Source of the DNA: Mycoplana rhizolycopersici
Lineage (GTDB): Bacteria; Pseudomonadota; Alphaproteobacteria; Rhizobiales; Rhizobiaceae
DNA length: 64,000 bases
Assembly (NCBI RefSeq): GCF_013378445.1
Contig: NZ_JABXYK010000010.1
Location: 62,001 to 126,000, forward strand
Direction of reading: 5' to 3'
In this document: positions 27,401 through 36,387 of the stretch, one piece after another
How positions within the stretch are numbered: the stretch's first letter is position 1
How the letters are laid out: every line of letters begins with the position of its first letter
Notes under the pieces: generated by a model
Databases searched by the model: none
Told to the model about the DNA's origin: nothing
Seen by the model: the letters and a program-made list of their open reading frames with translations, nothing else
Translations under genes and position numbers: made by a program

Positions 27401-28903
27401 ATGACTGGGAGCCCGGCGGCCGGGAGGGTCGCGAAGCTGACGGACATCTGGAAGTCCTACGGTGCCGTTCCGGTGCTGAAGGGTGTTTCGCTCGCCTTGC
27501 AGGCTGGAGAGGTGCATGCACTTCTCGGCGGCAATGGCGCCGGTAAGTCGAGCCTCATGAAGATCATGTCAGGCGTCATCCAGGCCAATTCCGGCGCGAT
27601 CGAAATCAACGGTCGGGCGCTCGCCCACGCATCGCCGGCCCATGCCCAGGACCTCGGTCTCTATCTGGTGCCGCAGGAGGCGCATATCCTGCCCAATCAG
27701 AGCGTTCTGGAAAACATCTGCCTCGGTCTTGCCGCATCGCCCCGGGTGCTGCGTTCGCGCGTCGAGCAGCTGGTCGCCGAGCTCTCGGTCTCGCTCGATC
27801 TTGACGCGCAGGCCGCCGCCCTCGAAATCGCCGAACGGCAGATCGTCGAGATCCTGCGTGGCCTCGTACGCGATGCCCGCGTGCTGATCCTGGACGAGCC
27901 CACATCCGCGCTCACCCCATTCGAGACGAATGCCCTCTTCCAGCGTGTGCGCATGTTGCAGGCGCAGGGCGTCGGCATCTTCTTCATCTCGCACAAGCTG
28001 CGCGAGATCCGCGAGATCTGCGGCACGATCAGCGTGTTGCGCGACGGGGTGATTGTGCTTTCCGGCTCACTCGACAACTATAGTGATGCCGAGATCATCG
28101 ACGCGATGAGCCGCGTGCAGATAGCCGAAGGTTCGGGCAAGGAACGTGGCGGTCGCAAAGTCTCGCAAATTGGTAAGCCGCGCCTCAGTGTTCGCGGTCT
28201 CAGCGGTGAAGGCTTCCGCAACATCAGCCTCGATGTGCGGGCCGGCGAAATCCTCGGTCTTGCCGGCGTCGTCGGTGCCGGGCGCACGGAATTTGCGGAA
28301 ACACTTTTCGGTCTGCGCCCCCAGACGGCGGGCAGCGTGATCTTCGATGGCGCGGAACTGACGAAGCGCTCGCCACGTCTCTGCATCGATCGCGGCCTTG
28401 TCTACCTGCCCGAGGATCGTCAGCAGCACGGCCTGTTCCTCGAGGCGCCCCTGTTTTGGAACGTCTCGTCCTATCTCGTGCATCGCCTGCCCTTCTTTTT
28501 ACGCCCCGGCTCGGAGCGAAAGGTTTTCGACGAATTCCGCGCGAGCATGGGCATCAAGTGCACTGGCCCCGGCCAGGAGGCACGCGGGCTTTCCGGCGGC
28601 AACCAGCAGAAGGTACTGCTGGCGAAGTGCCTGTCGGCGCGACCGAAGGTACTGATCCTCGACGAGCCGACACGCGGCGTCGACGTCGCGGCCCGCAACG
28701 ACATCTACGAACTTATCCGCAAGCTTGCGGCCGACGGCGTTGCCATCATCCTCATCTCCTCGGATTTCGACGAGATCGAACAGCTCGCCGACCGGGTCGA
28801 AGTCATGGCCTTCGGCCAGTCCGGTGGCGAAATCACGGAGAATATCTCGGTGGATGCCATCGCCCGCCTCGCCTTCGGCGCCTCGGAGGCCCGCCATGCT
28901 TGA
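27401..28903 (+). CDS. lsrA: AI-2 ABC transporter ATP-binding protein LsrA
   Basis: 500 residues with two ABC domains, as in sugar (CUT2) importers. First Walker A GGNGAGKSS at 43-51 and 'ILDEPTSALTPFE' near 163. The second domain from about 255 has the degenerate loop 'GVVGAGRTE' and signature 'LSGGNQQKVLLAKCL' near 392. 'LKGVSLALQAGEVHALLGG' corresponds to the E. coli LsrA start. ATG at 27401 was chosen because AGGTGCGGA precedes it; ATG at 27386 would add five residues and lacks a site. Energises LsrC/LsrD; overlaps lsrC by eight bases. Confidence 0.94.
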   Translation: MTGSPAAGRVAKLTDIWKSYGAVPVLKGVSLALQAGEVHALLGGNGAGKSSLMKIMSGVIQANSGAIEINGRALAHASPAHAQDLGLYLVPQEAHILPNQSVLENICLGLAASPRVLRSRVEQLVAELSVSLDLDAQAAALEIAERQIVEILRGLVRDARVLILDEPTSALTPFETNALFQRVRMLQAQGVGIFFISHKLREIREICGTISVLRDGVIVLSGSLDNYSDAEIIDAMSRVQIAEGSGKERGGRKVSQIGKPRLSVRGLSGEGFRNISLDVRAGEILGLAGVVGAGRTEFAETLFGLRPQTAGSVIFDGAELTKRSPRLCIDRGLVYLPEDRQQHGLFLEAPLFWNVSSYLVHRLPFFLRPGSERKVFDEFRASMGIKCTGPGQEARGLSGGNQQKVLLAKCLSARPKVLILDEPTRGVDVAARNDIYELIRKLAADGVAIILISSDFDEIEQLADRVEVMAFGQSGGEITENISVDAIARLAFGASEARHA

Positions 28904-29927
28904 CCTTTTCGCACGCAACCGCGTCGCAACGCTCATCGTTGTTCTCGCCGTCGCCTATGCCGCCATCGGTGCAGCCGCGCCGGGCTATCTCTCCGGCACC
29001 ACCGCCTCTGTGGTCGTCTCAAGCAGCCTCGTTCTGATGCTCATCTCGCTCGGCACGATGATCGTCATCCTGACGCGCAACATCGACGTGTCGAGCGGAT
29101 CGGTGCTCGGTCTTAGCGCCGCTGTGCTCGGCCTCTCGCTCAATGCCGGCGTCAGCCTGCCGCTCGCCATCGTCTTCTGCCTTGCGACCGGAGGGCTCGC
29201 CGGGGCCTTTAATGGGCTGATGGTCGCCTATCTCGGCATTCCCTCCATCGTCGCGACACTCGGCACGCTCGGCCTCTACCGCGGTATCATGCTGGTTCTT
29301 ACCGGCGGACGGTGGATAGAGGACCTGCCGCAAGGCTTGAAGGCGCTGGCCGCCAATCTCGGCTTTGGCTTCTCGGCCCTCACCATCGTGGTGCTGGCGC
29401 TCGTCATTCTTGCCTGGATCGTGCTGCGCAAGACGCGCTTCGGCCGCTATTTCTACGCGGTCGGCGACAACCGCGCCGCCGCCCACCATCTCGGCGTGCC
29501 GGTCAAACGCGTGCAGTTCACGGCCTTCGTCGCGACCGGCGTCTGCGCCGCGCTTGCCGGCGTCGTTTTCTCCGCCCAGATCGGCTTCATCCCCAACCAG
29601 GCCGGCAGCGGCATCGAGTTGAAAGCCATCGCCGTCAATGTGCTCGGCGGGGTCAGCCTCCTCGGCGGCACCGGCTCCGTCGCGGGGGTCTTCGCCGCCG
29701 TCATCTTTATCACCTCGATCGACAGCGCCCTCGTCTTCCTTAAGATCCCCGCCTACTGGAACGACTTCATCGCCGGCGCGATCCTGCTTTCCGTGCTGCT
29801 GCTCGACGGCCGCATCCGCCAGATCATCGATCGCCGCATCCGCGCCCGCCGCTATGCCGTACACGATCGCGGCCCCACCCAATCCGCAGAGGCGACAATG
29901 GCGCGCACCCTGGAGGCAGGTCGATGA
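28896..29927 (+). CDS. lsrC: AI-2 ABC transporter permease LsrC
   Basis: 343 residues, the size of E. coli LsrC (342). '[19 protein letters not shown]' near 45, '[19 protein letters not shown]' near 110, '[20 protein letters not shown]' near 228-247 and '[15 protein letters not shown]' near 285 match LsrC almost word for word. BPD_transp_2 membrane protein with about 8-10 helices. Starts within the last codons of lsrA, ends overlapping lsrD (ATGA at 29924). Confidence 0.94.
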   Translation: MLDLFARNRVATLIVVLAVAYAAIGAAAPGYLSGTTASVVVSSSLVLMLISLGTMIVILTRNIDVSSGSVLGLSAAVLGLSLNAGVSLPLAIVFCLATGGLAGAFNGLMVAYLGIPSIVATLGTLGLYRGIMLVLTGGRWIEDLPQGLKALAANLGFGFSALTIVVLALVILAWIVLRKTRFGRYFYAVGDNRAAAHHLGVPVKRVQFTAFVATGVCAALAGVVFSAQIGFIPNQAGSGIELKAIAVNVLGGVSLLGGTGSVAGVFAAVIFITSIDSALVFLKIPAYWNDFIAGAILLSVLLLDGRIRQIIDRRIRARRYAVHDRGPTQSAEATMARTLEAGR

Positions 29928-30937
29928 AAAAGCTGATCTTCCGCTGGGAGACCGCGCTCCTTGCCATGCTTGTCGCCGAACTCCTCATCTTCGGCCTGCT
30001 CAATCCGCGCTTTCTCAACGTCGCGAACCTGATCTATGGCACGTCCGACTTCGTGCAGATCGGCATCGTCGCCCTGCCGCTGACGCTCGTCATCATTGCC
30101 GGTGGCATCGATGTCTCGTTCGCCTCGGTGATCGGCCTTGCCGCCATCGTCTTCGGGGTAGCCACGTTCTATGGCGTACCGCTGCCGGTTTCCATCGCGC
30201 TTGCACTCGCTTCCGGTGCCCTATGTGGGCTCTTCAACGCGACGGTCATCCATCTTTCAAAGATCCAGCCGCTCGTCGTGACGCTCGGCAGCCTCTATCT
30301 TTTCCAGGGCACGGCGACTGTGGCATCCGGCCTTGTCGGCGCGGGCGGCTATGAGGGCATCGGCGATTTCCCTGAAGCTTTCAACGCCTTCGGCTATGCC
30401 GAATTTCTCGGCCTGCCGGCGCCGCTCGCCCTCTTCCTCGTGCTTTCGCTCGTGCTGATCGTCCTGCTGCATTTCACGCGCTTCGGCCGCGCCGTCTTCC
30501 TTTCCGGCCAGTCGGAGAGTGCTGCGCGCTTCGCCGGCATCCCGGTCGGCCGCGTGCAGACGATCACCTATGTCATCACCGGTCTTTCGGCTGCAGTCGC
30601 AGGTCTCGTCATGTCGGCCTACTTCGGCTCCGCCCGCGTCGACCTCGGTTCTGCGACGCTGCTGCCGGCCGTCACGGCCGCCGTGCTTGGCGGCGCCTCC
30701 ATCTATGGCGGCCAGGGGTCCATCCTCGGCACCCTGATCGCCACCTTCGTCATCGGCTACCTGCAGCAGGGCCTGCAGGCGGCCGGCGTGCCCAGCCAGA
30801 TTTCCAGCGCACTTTCGGGAGGGTTGCTGGTTGTCGCGGTCGCATTGCGCCACGGAAGCGTTTTGCTGGCCGATTTCATCGCCGTCGCCCGGCAACAGAA
30901 AAAGAACCGGGTGGCGGTCACTTCAGGAGGAGAATGA
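29924..30937 (+). CDS. lsrD: AI-2 ABC transporter permease LsrD
   Basis: 337 residues, BPD_transp_2 family, partner of LsrC. '[20 protein letters not shown]' near 44-63 followed by '[11 protein letters not shown]' is the usual CUT2 permease core; '[19 protein letters not shown]' near 260 is the conserved late-helix motif. Coupled by ATGA overlap to lsrC upstream and to the lsrB start region downstream. Confidence 0.93.
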   Translation: MKKLIFRWETALLAMLVAELLIFGLLNPRFLNVANLIYGTSDFVQIGIVALPLTLVIIAGGIDVSFASVIGLAAIVFGVATFYGVPLPVSIALALASGALCGLFNATVIHLSKIQPLVVTLGSLYLFQGTATVASGLVGAGGYEGIGDFPEAFNAFGYAEFLGLPAPLALFLVLSLVLIVLLHFTRFGRAVFLSGQSESAARFAGIPVGRVQTITYVITGLSAAVAGLVMSAYFGSARVDLGSATLLPAVTAAVLGGASIYGGQGSILGTLIATFVIGYLQQGLQAAGVPSQISSALSGGLLVVAVALRHGSVLLADFIAVARQQKKNRVAVTSGGE

Positions 30938-30939
30938 GA

Positions 30940-31971
30940 ATGATCAAGACTGTTCTGAGATCCGGCGCCGTTGCCGCGGCGCTTCTTGCCGGCACAATGC
31001 TCGCTGCGGGTGCCGCCCGCGCCGAAAACCAGATCGCCTTCATCCCCAAACTGGTGGGTGTCGGCTTCTTCACGTCCGGCGGCGCCGGTGCGGTGAAGGC
31101 TGGCGAGGAAGTCGGTGCGAAAGTCACCTATGATGGCCCGACGGAGCCCAGCGTTTCGGGGCAGGTGCAGTTCATCAACAACTACGTCAACCAGGGCTAC
31201 AACGCCCTCATCGTCTCCTCCGTCTCGCCCGACGGCCTGTGCCCGGCACTGAAGCGCGCCATGGATCGCGGCGTACTCGTCATGACCTGGGACAGCGACG
31301 TCAACCCGGATTGCCGCAGCTACTACATCAACCAGGGCACGCCCGAGCAGCTCGGCGGCCTCCTGGTCGACATGGCGGCCGAAGGCGTGACGAAGGAAAA
31401 GGCCAAGGTCGCCTTCTTCTATTCCAGCCCGACCGTGACCGACCAGAACGCCTGGGCGGAGGCCGCCAAGGCGAAGATCGCCAAGGAGCATCCGGGCTGG
31501 GAGATCGTCACCACCCAGTACGGCTACAACGATGCGCAGAAGTCACTGCAGACGGCCGAAAGCATCCTGCAGACCTATCCGGACCTCGACGCAATCATCG
31601 CGCCCGACGCCAATGCCCTGCCGGCCGCCGCGCAGGCTGCGGAAAACCTGAAACGCGCCGAGGGCGTCACCATCGTCGGCTTCTCCACGCCGAACGTCAT
31701 GCGCCCCTATATCGAGCGCGGCACGATCCAGCGCTTCGGCCTGTGGGACGTCACGCAGCAGGGCAAGATCTCGGTCTTCGTTGCCGATCACGTCCTGAAA
31801 AACGGCCCGATGAAGGTCGGCGACAAGCTGGAGATCCCCGGCATCGGTACCGTCGAGGTCTCGGCCAACAAGGTGCAGGGCTACGAGTACGAAGCCGATG
31901 GCAACGGCATCATCCTGCTGCCGGAGCGCACCGTCTTCACCAAGGACAACATCGGAAAGTTCGACTTCTGA
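30940..31971 (+). CDS. lsrB: AI-2-binding periplasmic receptor LsrB
   Basis: 343 residues (E. coli 340). Signal peptide cleaved near ...GAARA at 28. The AI-2 contact residues of the enteric/Sinorhizobium LsrB type are present: Lys37 in '[11 protein letters not shown]', aspartate in '[15 protein letters not shown]', Asp-Gln in '[10 protein letters not shown]', and Pro/Ala in '[10 protein letters not shown]'. C-terminus 'DNIGKFDF' also matches. ATG at 30940 has AGGAGG nine bases upstream; the ATG at 30934 overlaps the lsrD stop and is only three bases from that site. It binds the (2R,4S)-THMF form in this family. Receptor identity is very likely. Confidence 0.95.
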   Translation: MIKTVLRSGAVAAALLAGTMLAAGAARAENQIAFIPKLVGVGFFTSGGAGAVKAGEEVGAKVTYDGPTEPSVSGQVQFINNYVNQGYNALIVSSVSPDGLCPALKRAMDRGVLVMTWDSDVNPDCRSYYINQGTPEQLGGLLVDMAAEGVTKEKAKVAFFYSSPTVTDQNAWAEAAKAKIAKEHPGWEIVTTQYGYNDAQKSLQTAESILQTYPDLDAIIAPDANALPAAAQAAENLKRAEGVTIVGFSTPNVMRPYIERGTIQRFGLWDVTQQGKISVFVADHVLKNGPMKVGDKLEIPGIGTVEVSANKVQGYEYEADGNGIILLPERTVFTKDNIGKFDF

Positions 31972-31983
31972 TCACGCCTAGAC

Positions 31984-32007
31984 GGCGGGCGGCTCCGGCT
32001 GCCCGCC
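31984..32007 (+). terminator. intercistronic hairpin lsrB/aldolase
   Basis: GGCGGGC (31984-31990) pairs with GCCCGCC (32001-32007) around a short GC-rich loop, with no T-run. It lies just after lsrB and may stabilise the receptor mRNA or reduce downstream transcription. Confidence 0.5.
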
Positions 32008-32036
32008 CAACTTTCTTCAAGGACAGGAAAATTCGC

Positions 32037-33290
32037 ATGGACAGCCGCTGGAAAGACGAGGACGCAGCCCGCTACGTGGAGGTTGCGCGCGCCGCCGGGC
32101 ATAGCGAGGCGCTCGGCCTTCGCATCTATACCTCCCGCATTGTCGGCGGCGATCCGGACCTCGTACTGCATGGCGGTGGCAACACCTCCGTCAAGGTGAA
32201 GTCCGCCGAGGGCGAAGACCTGATGCACATCAAGGGCAGCGGCTGGGATCTCGATACGATCGAAGCGCCGGGTCTGCCGGCCGTGCGCCTTGCTCCGCTT
32301 CTGGAAACGCGCAACGGTCCGAAGCTCTCCGATCCCGACATGGTTTCGCTGCTGCGCGCCAGCCTGATCGAGGCGGATGCTCCGAACCCGTCCGTCGAGG
32401 CATTGCTGCACGCCTTCCTGCCCTTCGCCTACGTCGATCACACGCACGCGACCGCGATCCTGGCTCTCGCCGACCAGCCGGATATGCGCGACACGATCAA
32501 GCGCATCTACGGCAACCGCCTTGCCTATGTTCCTTACGTGATGCCCGGCTTCGACCTTTCCATCGTCGCCGACCGCATCTACCGGGAGCATCCTGACTGT
32601 CAGGGACTATGGTTGGAAAACCACGGCCTCTTCACCTTCGCCAAGGATGCCCGCGCTTCGTACGAACTGATGATCGAGTTCGTCACCATGGCGGAAGAGG
32701 AGCTTGCGCGCGCCGGGGTGAGGCTTGGCGGTCCGCAGCCAAGCGATGGCGAAGAGGATTCCGCACTGACCGCGCGACTGAAAAAGGCGCTGGCCGGGGA
32801 CGACTCGCCCTTCGCCAAGGGTGTTTTCCTCGACTATCGCTCCACCGTTGCGATCCGCGAGCACGCCGCCAAGGAAGACGTCGAAGCGATCGGCCTTCGC
32901 GGCACTGTCACACCGGATCACGTAATCCGCATCAAGCCCTGGCCTCTCGTCATCGAGGCGAACGCGGACGAGGGAGCAATCAATGGTGCGCTGGCGGATT
33001 ATGCCGATCGCTACAGGGCATATTTCGCACGTAACGCGGCTCGCTCGAACGAACCGAAGCATATTCTGGATGTCTATCCGCGGCTGGTTCTTGTGCGGGG
33101 ACAAGGCATCTACGCCCTGGGTGCCAACGCAAAGGCGGCCAAAATCGGCGGGGATCTCTGTGAGCAGGCCACACGTGCGATCAACGCCGCCGAGGCCTAT
33201 GGCCGATTTACCCCCATCGGAGAATCCGATCTGTTCGATATGGAATACTGGTCCCTCGAACAGGCCAAGCTGAGCGTGGCCACTGCATAG
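32037..33290 (+). CDS. stand-alone class II aldolase (aldolase half of RhaD/ADH-type fusion)
   Basis: 417 residues resembling the aldolase module of rhizobial bifunctional rhamnulose-1-phosphate aldolase/dehydrogenases. 'LVLHGGGNTSVK' near 42, the Zn ligands 'YVDHTHATAI' near 135 and 'LWLENHGLFTFAK' near 200. It ends just after 'DMEYWSLEQAKL', where fusion members continue into an SDR domain; none follows here. AGGACAGGAAAA precedes the ATG. Position after lsrB, where enteric operons have lsrF (not found in this window), makes it a candidate for a phospho-AI-2 breakdown step, but this is inference. Confidence 0.83.
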   Translation: MDSRWKDEDAARYVEVARAAGHSEALGLRIYTSRIVGGDPDLVLHGGGNTSVKVKSAEGEDLMHIKGSGWDLDTIEAPGLPAVRLAPLLETRNGPKLSDPDMVSLLRASLIEADAPNPSVEALLHAFLPFAYVDHTHATAILALADQPDMRDTIKRIYGNRLAYVPYVMPGFDLSIVADRIYREHPDCQGLWLENHGLFTFAKDARASYELMIEFVTMAEEELARAGVRLGGPQPSDGEEDSALTARLKKALAGDDSPFAKGVFLDYRSTVAIREHAAKEDVEAIGLRGTVTPDHVIRIKPWPLVIEANADEGAINGALADYADRYRAYFARNAARSNEPKHILDVYPRLVLVRGQGIYALGANAKAAKIGGDLCEQATRAINAAEAYGRFTPIGESDLFDMEYWSLEQAKLSVATA

Positions 33291-33327
33291 TCCAACGGGC
33301 TGCCGCGGTGGAAGTGGTTGGTTCGGT

Positions 33328-33346
33328 CGCCGGCAGATTGCCGGCG
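33328..33346 (+). terminator. compact hairpin between aldolase and ALDH genes
   Basis: CGCCGGCA (33328-33335) pairs perfectly with TGCCGGCG (33339-33346) with a 3-base loop, in the 160-bp gap. No T-run. It could be a partial terminator; the rest of the gap (to the GGAGG at about 33441) shows no clear promoter. Confidence 0.45.
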
Positions 33347-33450
33347 TCTCTCAGCTCGATCTCCTTGCGGACCGGGTCTTGCTCTTGCGGCTTAATCACT
33401 CCATCTGAGAGGGCGGATCCAAAGACCGTACAGCAACACGGGAGGGCACC

Positions 33451-34899
33451 TTGCTCCAGACGAATGCCATGATCGACAAACGCAGTTTCTATATCGACGG
33501 CCAATGGGTGCAGCCCGAAGGTGGCAACACGATCGCGGTCATCAATCCCGCCACGGAAAAAGCCATCGCCGTGATTACCGCCGGCAGCGCGGCCGACATT
33601 GACCGCGCCGTCGCCGCCGCGCGACGCGCCTTCGATGGCTGGAGCAGGACGTCCCGGGAGGAGCGCATCGGCTATCTGGAGAAGATCGCCACGATCTACG
33701 GCCGCCGCATGGACGAGATGGCGCAGGCCATCAGCCTGGAAATGGGCGCCCCCATCAAACTTTCGCGCGAATCGCAGGCATTCGTCGGCCTGTCACATCT
33801 GAAAGCGTTCATCCGCGCCTTCCGGAGTTACGAGTTCGAGCATGTCCCCGATCCGGAGCGTCCGGAGCAGCGTATCGTGCACGAGCCGATCGGTGTATGC
33901 GGTCTCATCACGCCCTGGAACTGGCCGATGAACCAGATCGCCCTGAAGGTCATTCCGGCGATCGCCGTGGGCTGTACCGTCGTCTTGAAGCCGTCCGAGA
34001 TCGCGCCGCTCTCGGCCATGCTGTTTGCCGAATTCGTTCACGAGGCAGGCCTGCCGGCGGGCGTGTTCAATCTCGTCAACGGGGAAGGCGTAGTCGTCGG
34101 CGAAGCCCTCTCCAGCCATCCGGACGTCGACATGATGTCGTTCACCGGATCGACCCGCGCCGGCACCGCGGTCTCGCGCGCCGCCGCCGCGACGGTCAAG
34201 CGCGTCTCGCTCGAACTCGGCGGAAAGTCGCCGAACATCGTCTTTGCCGACGCCGACCTGCCCGCCGCCATCAGGCGTGGCGTGCTGCACTGCTTCGAGA
34301 ACACCGGGCAGTCCTGCAACGCGCCGACGCGCATGCTTGTCGAACGCTCGGTCTATGACGAGGCGGTGAGGATCGCAGCCGCGGTGGGGGCGGAGGTCGC
34401 CGTCGACGACCCCGCAAAGGAGGGCGACCACATCGGGCCGCTTTCCTCGGCCACGCAGTTCGAGAAGGTCCAGTCGATGGTCGAGAAAGGCGCTGCGGAA
34501 GGGGCCAGGGTCGTGCTCGGCGGTGCCGGCCGGCCGGAAGGTTTTGATCGCGGCTACTTTGTCCGTCCCACCATCTTCGCCGATGTCAACAACGACATGA
34601 CAATCGCCCGCGAAGAGGTCTTCGGCCCGGTTCTGGCGATGATCCCGTTCGAGGACGAGGAGGATGCCGTGCGGATTGCCAACGATACGGTCTACGGCCT
34701 TTCGGCCTATATCCAGACGGGGTCGCCGGATCGTGCCCAGCGTGTGGCCCGGCGCCTGCGCGCCGGCATGGTGCAGATCAACGGCACCTCCCGTGCTCCC
34801 GGCACCCCCTTCGGCGGCTACAAGCAGTCCGGTATCGGCCGTGAAGGCGGCAAATGGGGCCTTGAGGATTTTCTCGAGGTAAAGCTGGTCAGCGGCTGA
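33451..34899 (+). CDS. NAD(P)-dependent aldehyde dehydrogenase
   Basis: 482 residues. 'TPWNWPMNQIALKVIPAI' near 150, cofactor loop 'FTGSTRAG' near 231, Glu in 'SLELGGKSPNIVF' near 253 and catalytic cysteine in 'NTGQSCNAPTR' near 287, all standard for the superfamily. TTG at 33451 is the likely start, with GGAGG five bases upstream; an ATG 18 bases later lacks a site. It oxidises an aldehyde to an acid, possibly a product of the aldolase upstream. It is 160 bp after the aldolase gene, so co-transcription with lsr is possible but not certain. Confidence 0.92.
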   Translation: MLQTNAMIDKRSFYIDGQWVQPEGGNTIAVINPATEKAIAVITAGSAADIDRAVAAARRAFDGWSRTSREERIGYLEKIATIYGRRMDEMAQAISLEMGAPIKLSRESQAFVGLSHLKAFIRAFRSYEFEHVPDPERPEQRIVHEPIGVCGLITPWNWPMNQIALKVIPAIAVGCTVVLKPSEIAPLSAMLFAEFVHEAGLPAGVFNLVNGEGVVVGEALSSHPDVDMMSFTGSTRAGTAVSRAAAATVKRVSLELGGKSPNIVFADADLPAAIRRGVLHCFENTGQSCNAPTRMLVERSVYDEAVRIAAAVGAEVAVDDPAKEGDHIGPLSSATQFEKVQSMVEKGAAEGARVVLGGAGRPEGFDRGYFVRPTIFADVNNDMTIAREEVFGPVLAMIPFEDEEDAVRIANDTVYGLSAYIQTGSPDRAQRVARRLRAGMVQINGTSRAPGTPFGGYKQSGIGREGGKWGLEDFLEVKLVSG

Positions 34900-34911
34900 T
34901 TTTCAGATTCA

Positions 34912-34939
34912 CCGTGCCGGGCATTTGTGCCCGGCACGG
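34912..34939. terminator. strong stem-loop between convergent genes
   Basis: CCGTGCCGGGCA (34912-34923), TTTG loop, TGCCCGGCACGG (34928-34939): a perfect 12-bp stem between the ALDH gene and the convergent DUF1622 gene. No T-run on either side, but position and strength suit a bidirectional transcript end. Confidence 0.7.
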
Positions 34940-34995
34940 CATTCCTACCGCGCGCACCTTGACGAATACGTTCCCTCCGCACCCTCAGGATGTCA

Positions 34996-35421
34996 TCAAG
35001 AGGCTTCGCGCTCAAAGCCCTGTCCTCTCGCTTGCCGATTTCCCGGGTTCGCGTTACGCGCCCATGGCCAATGGCCGTCGATTTCCGCCTCCAGCGAAAA
35101 GCTGAGGAAGGTGCGGATCAGGACAATCAACCCGAGCAATCCGACGCTCTCCCAGGTCAAGGGCGAAATGATCGTTGCGATGATGTCGGCGCCGATCAGT
35201 ATTTCGAGCCCCAGCAGAATGCCGCGCCCCAGATTGGCACGGTAGTTTTCATAGGCTGCGCCCCTGCGGCTGGACAGCAGATCGCGAATGTAACCGATTG
35301 TGGCGACGACAACGCCGACGAGAATGACGCTTACACCGAAAAACTCAAGCCCAGTCGCGACCGGCCGCAGCACGGGCGCAATCAGACTGATCAGTTCTGT
35401 GGGATCACTGCCGACGTCCAT
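34996..35421 (-). CDS. DUF1622 family small membrane protein
   Basis: 141 residues. Two long hydrophobic stretches, about 22-46 ('FFGVSVILVGVVVATIGYI') and 68-108 (with 'GLEILIGADIIATI' and 'VGLLGLIVLIRTFLS'), flank a basic loop with 'YRANLGRGILLGLE', the DUF1622 hallmark. 'FLSFSLEAEIDG' near 107 is also typical. Inner-membrane protein of unknown function. The C-terminal 25 residues are hydrophilic. It is monocistronic, between unrelated catabolic modules, and preceded by the 35501 palindrome. Confidence 0.82.
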   Translation of the reverse strand: MDVGSDPTELISLIAPVLRPVATGLEFFGVSVILVGVVVATIGYIRDLLSSRRGAAYENYRANLGRGILLGLEILIGADIIATIISPLTWESVGLLGLIVLIRTFLSFSLEAEIDGHWPWARNANPGNRQARGQGFEREAS

Positions 35422-35735
35422 GGTAGCGGCTCCTTGTATCTGCTTGATGGAGCGATACTGGTCGAGAAAATGACAAGCGGCAATGGCATCAATATTTATG
35501 AATTTATTGCGATTTCCGCAATAAATTGCCGACGCCTTGGACCATCGTCATGCCGTTTCACGCGGAAGCGCATCGGATGCGTATGCTTCAGTATGGCGTC
35601 GTGACCACCGATTGTCATCAATGCTCCGTCCAAGGCGATCATCGGCAAGCATCTCCTCGGACTGAAAACGCCGGCGATCGGAATACGCTGGGCCGGCACC
35701 CTGTCGTCGCCGTTGTCGGCGCAAGGCTGGTTGCT
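35422..35735. other. 314-bp gene-free stretch with an AT-rich palindrome
   Basis: Between the DUF1622 gene and the 3' end of the RraA-family gene. It contains the 27-bp palindrome at 35501-35527, and a smaller nested hairpin: GCATC/GATGC at 35570-35580 inside GAAGC/GCTTC (35565-35569/35585-35589). Short open frames here have no ribosome sites or recognisable products. From 35590 to 35735 nothing is recognised. Confidence 0.5.
35501..35527. repeat. perfect 11-bp inverted repeat, AT-rich
   Basis: AATTTATTGCG (35501-35511), five-base spacer, CGCAATAAATT (35517-35527). A perfect symmetric arm of this length in a GC-rich genome, 80 bp before the DUF1622 start, looks like an operator for an unlinked regulator. 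Confidence 0.75.
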
Positions 35736-36383
35736 TCACGGGACGAGGTGACGCAACCCCAGCAAGTCGAGCGTCAGTTCGCCGCCTGCAATCCGCGCTC
35801 GCATCTCTGCCTCGGAGGCGATGCGTGCTGCTGCTGCGTCGCGGATGGCGGCAAGTTGCGCTGCCGGGAGGACGACGACACCGTCGGCGTCCCCGATCAC
35901 GGCGTCGCCGGCGTGGATCGTGATGTCGTCGATCGTCACCGGCTCGCCCACGCTGCCCGGATCACGCTTGACCGTGCCCTTTATCGAGCATCCGCGGGCG
36001 AACACCGGGAAGCCCATCGCGATCAGGCTGTCGCTGTCGCGTACAGCGCCGTTGATGACGAGCCCGGCAATGCCGCGCACCTGCGCAGCCAGCGCCAGCA
36101 CATCCCCGAACGGCCCGTATGACAGCGTGCCGCCGTGATCGACCACCAGCACATCGCCCGGTCGCGCAAGCGCAATGGCGCGGTGCAGCGCCAGATTGTC
36201 GCCAGCAGGAGCGGAGACCGGCAGCGCCGTTCCCCATAGCCTCATTTCCCGGCTGAGAGGGGCGATGCCTCCTGGCAGGGCGCCGATCCGGCCTGCCGCT
36301 TCGTGGAGCGTGGCCGTGCCGAAGCCGGCCACCTCCTCCAGAAGCTCGGGGGGAATCCGCACGCGTTCCGCGGTCCCGCCCAT
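35736..36383 (-). CDS. RraA/HMG-aldolase family protein
   Basis: 215 residues. Core motif 'FGDVLALAAQVRGIAGLVI' then 'NGAVRDSDSL' near 85-115 and 'GFPVFARG' near 120, where the Asp and Arg bind metal and substrate in 4-hydroxy-4-methyl-2-oxoglutarate (HMG/CHA) aldolases and oxaloacetate decarboxylases; RNase-E inhibitors of the RraA type share the fold. ATG at 36383 lies four bases after the FAH-family gene; a start 27 bases upstream would overlap that gene. Paired with an FAH hydrolase it fits the end of a ring-cleavage or dicarboxylic-acid pathway. Confidence 0.83.
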   Translation of the reverse strand: MGGTAERVRIPPELLEEVAGFGTATLHEAAGRIGALPGGIAPLSREMRLWGTALPVSAPAGDNLALHRAIALARPGDVLVVDHGGTLSYGPFGDVLALAAQVRGIAGLVINGAVRDSDSLIAMGFPVFARGCSIKGTVKRDPGSVGEPVTIDDITIHAGDAVIGDADGVVVLPAAQLAAIRDAAAARIASEAEMRARIAGGELTLDLLGLRHLVP

Positions 36384-36387
36384 GGCG

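Noticed and set aside
31239-33290. One 683-codon frame running from inside lsrB through the aldolase gene, as if the two were fused.
   Set aside because: The first part is a wrong-frame reading of lsrB, whose own frame is intact to 31971. The aldolase has its own start and ribosome site at 32037.
32037-33290. Calling the aldolase lsrF.
   Set aside because: LsrF is a class I (DeoC/LacD-like) fold protein. This one is a Zn class II aldolase by its HTH and NHG motifs.
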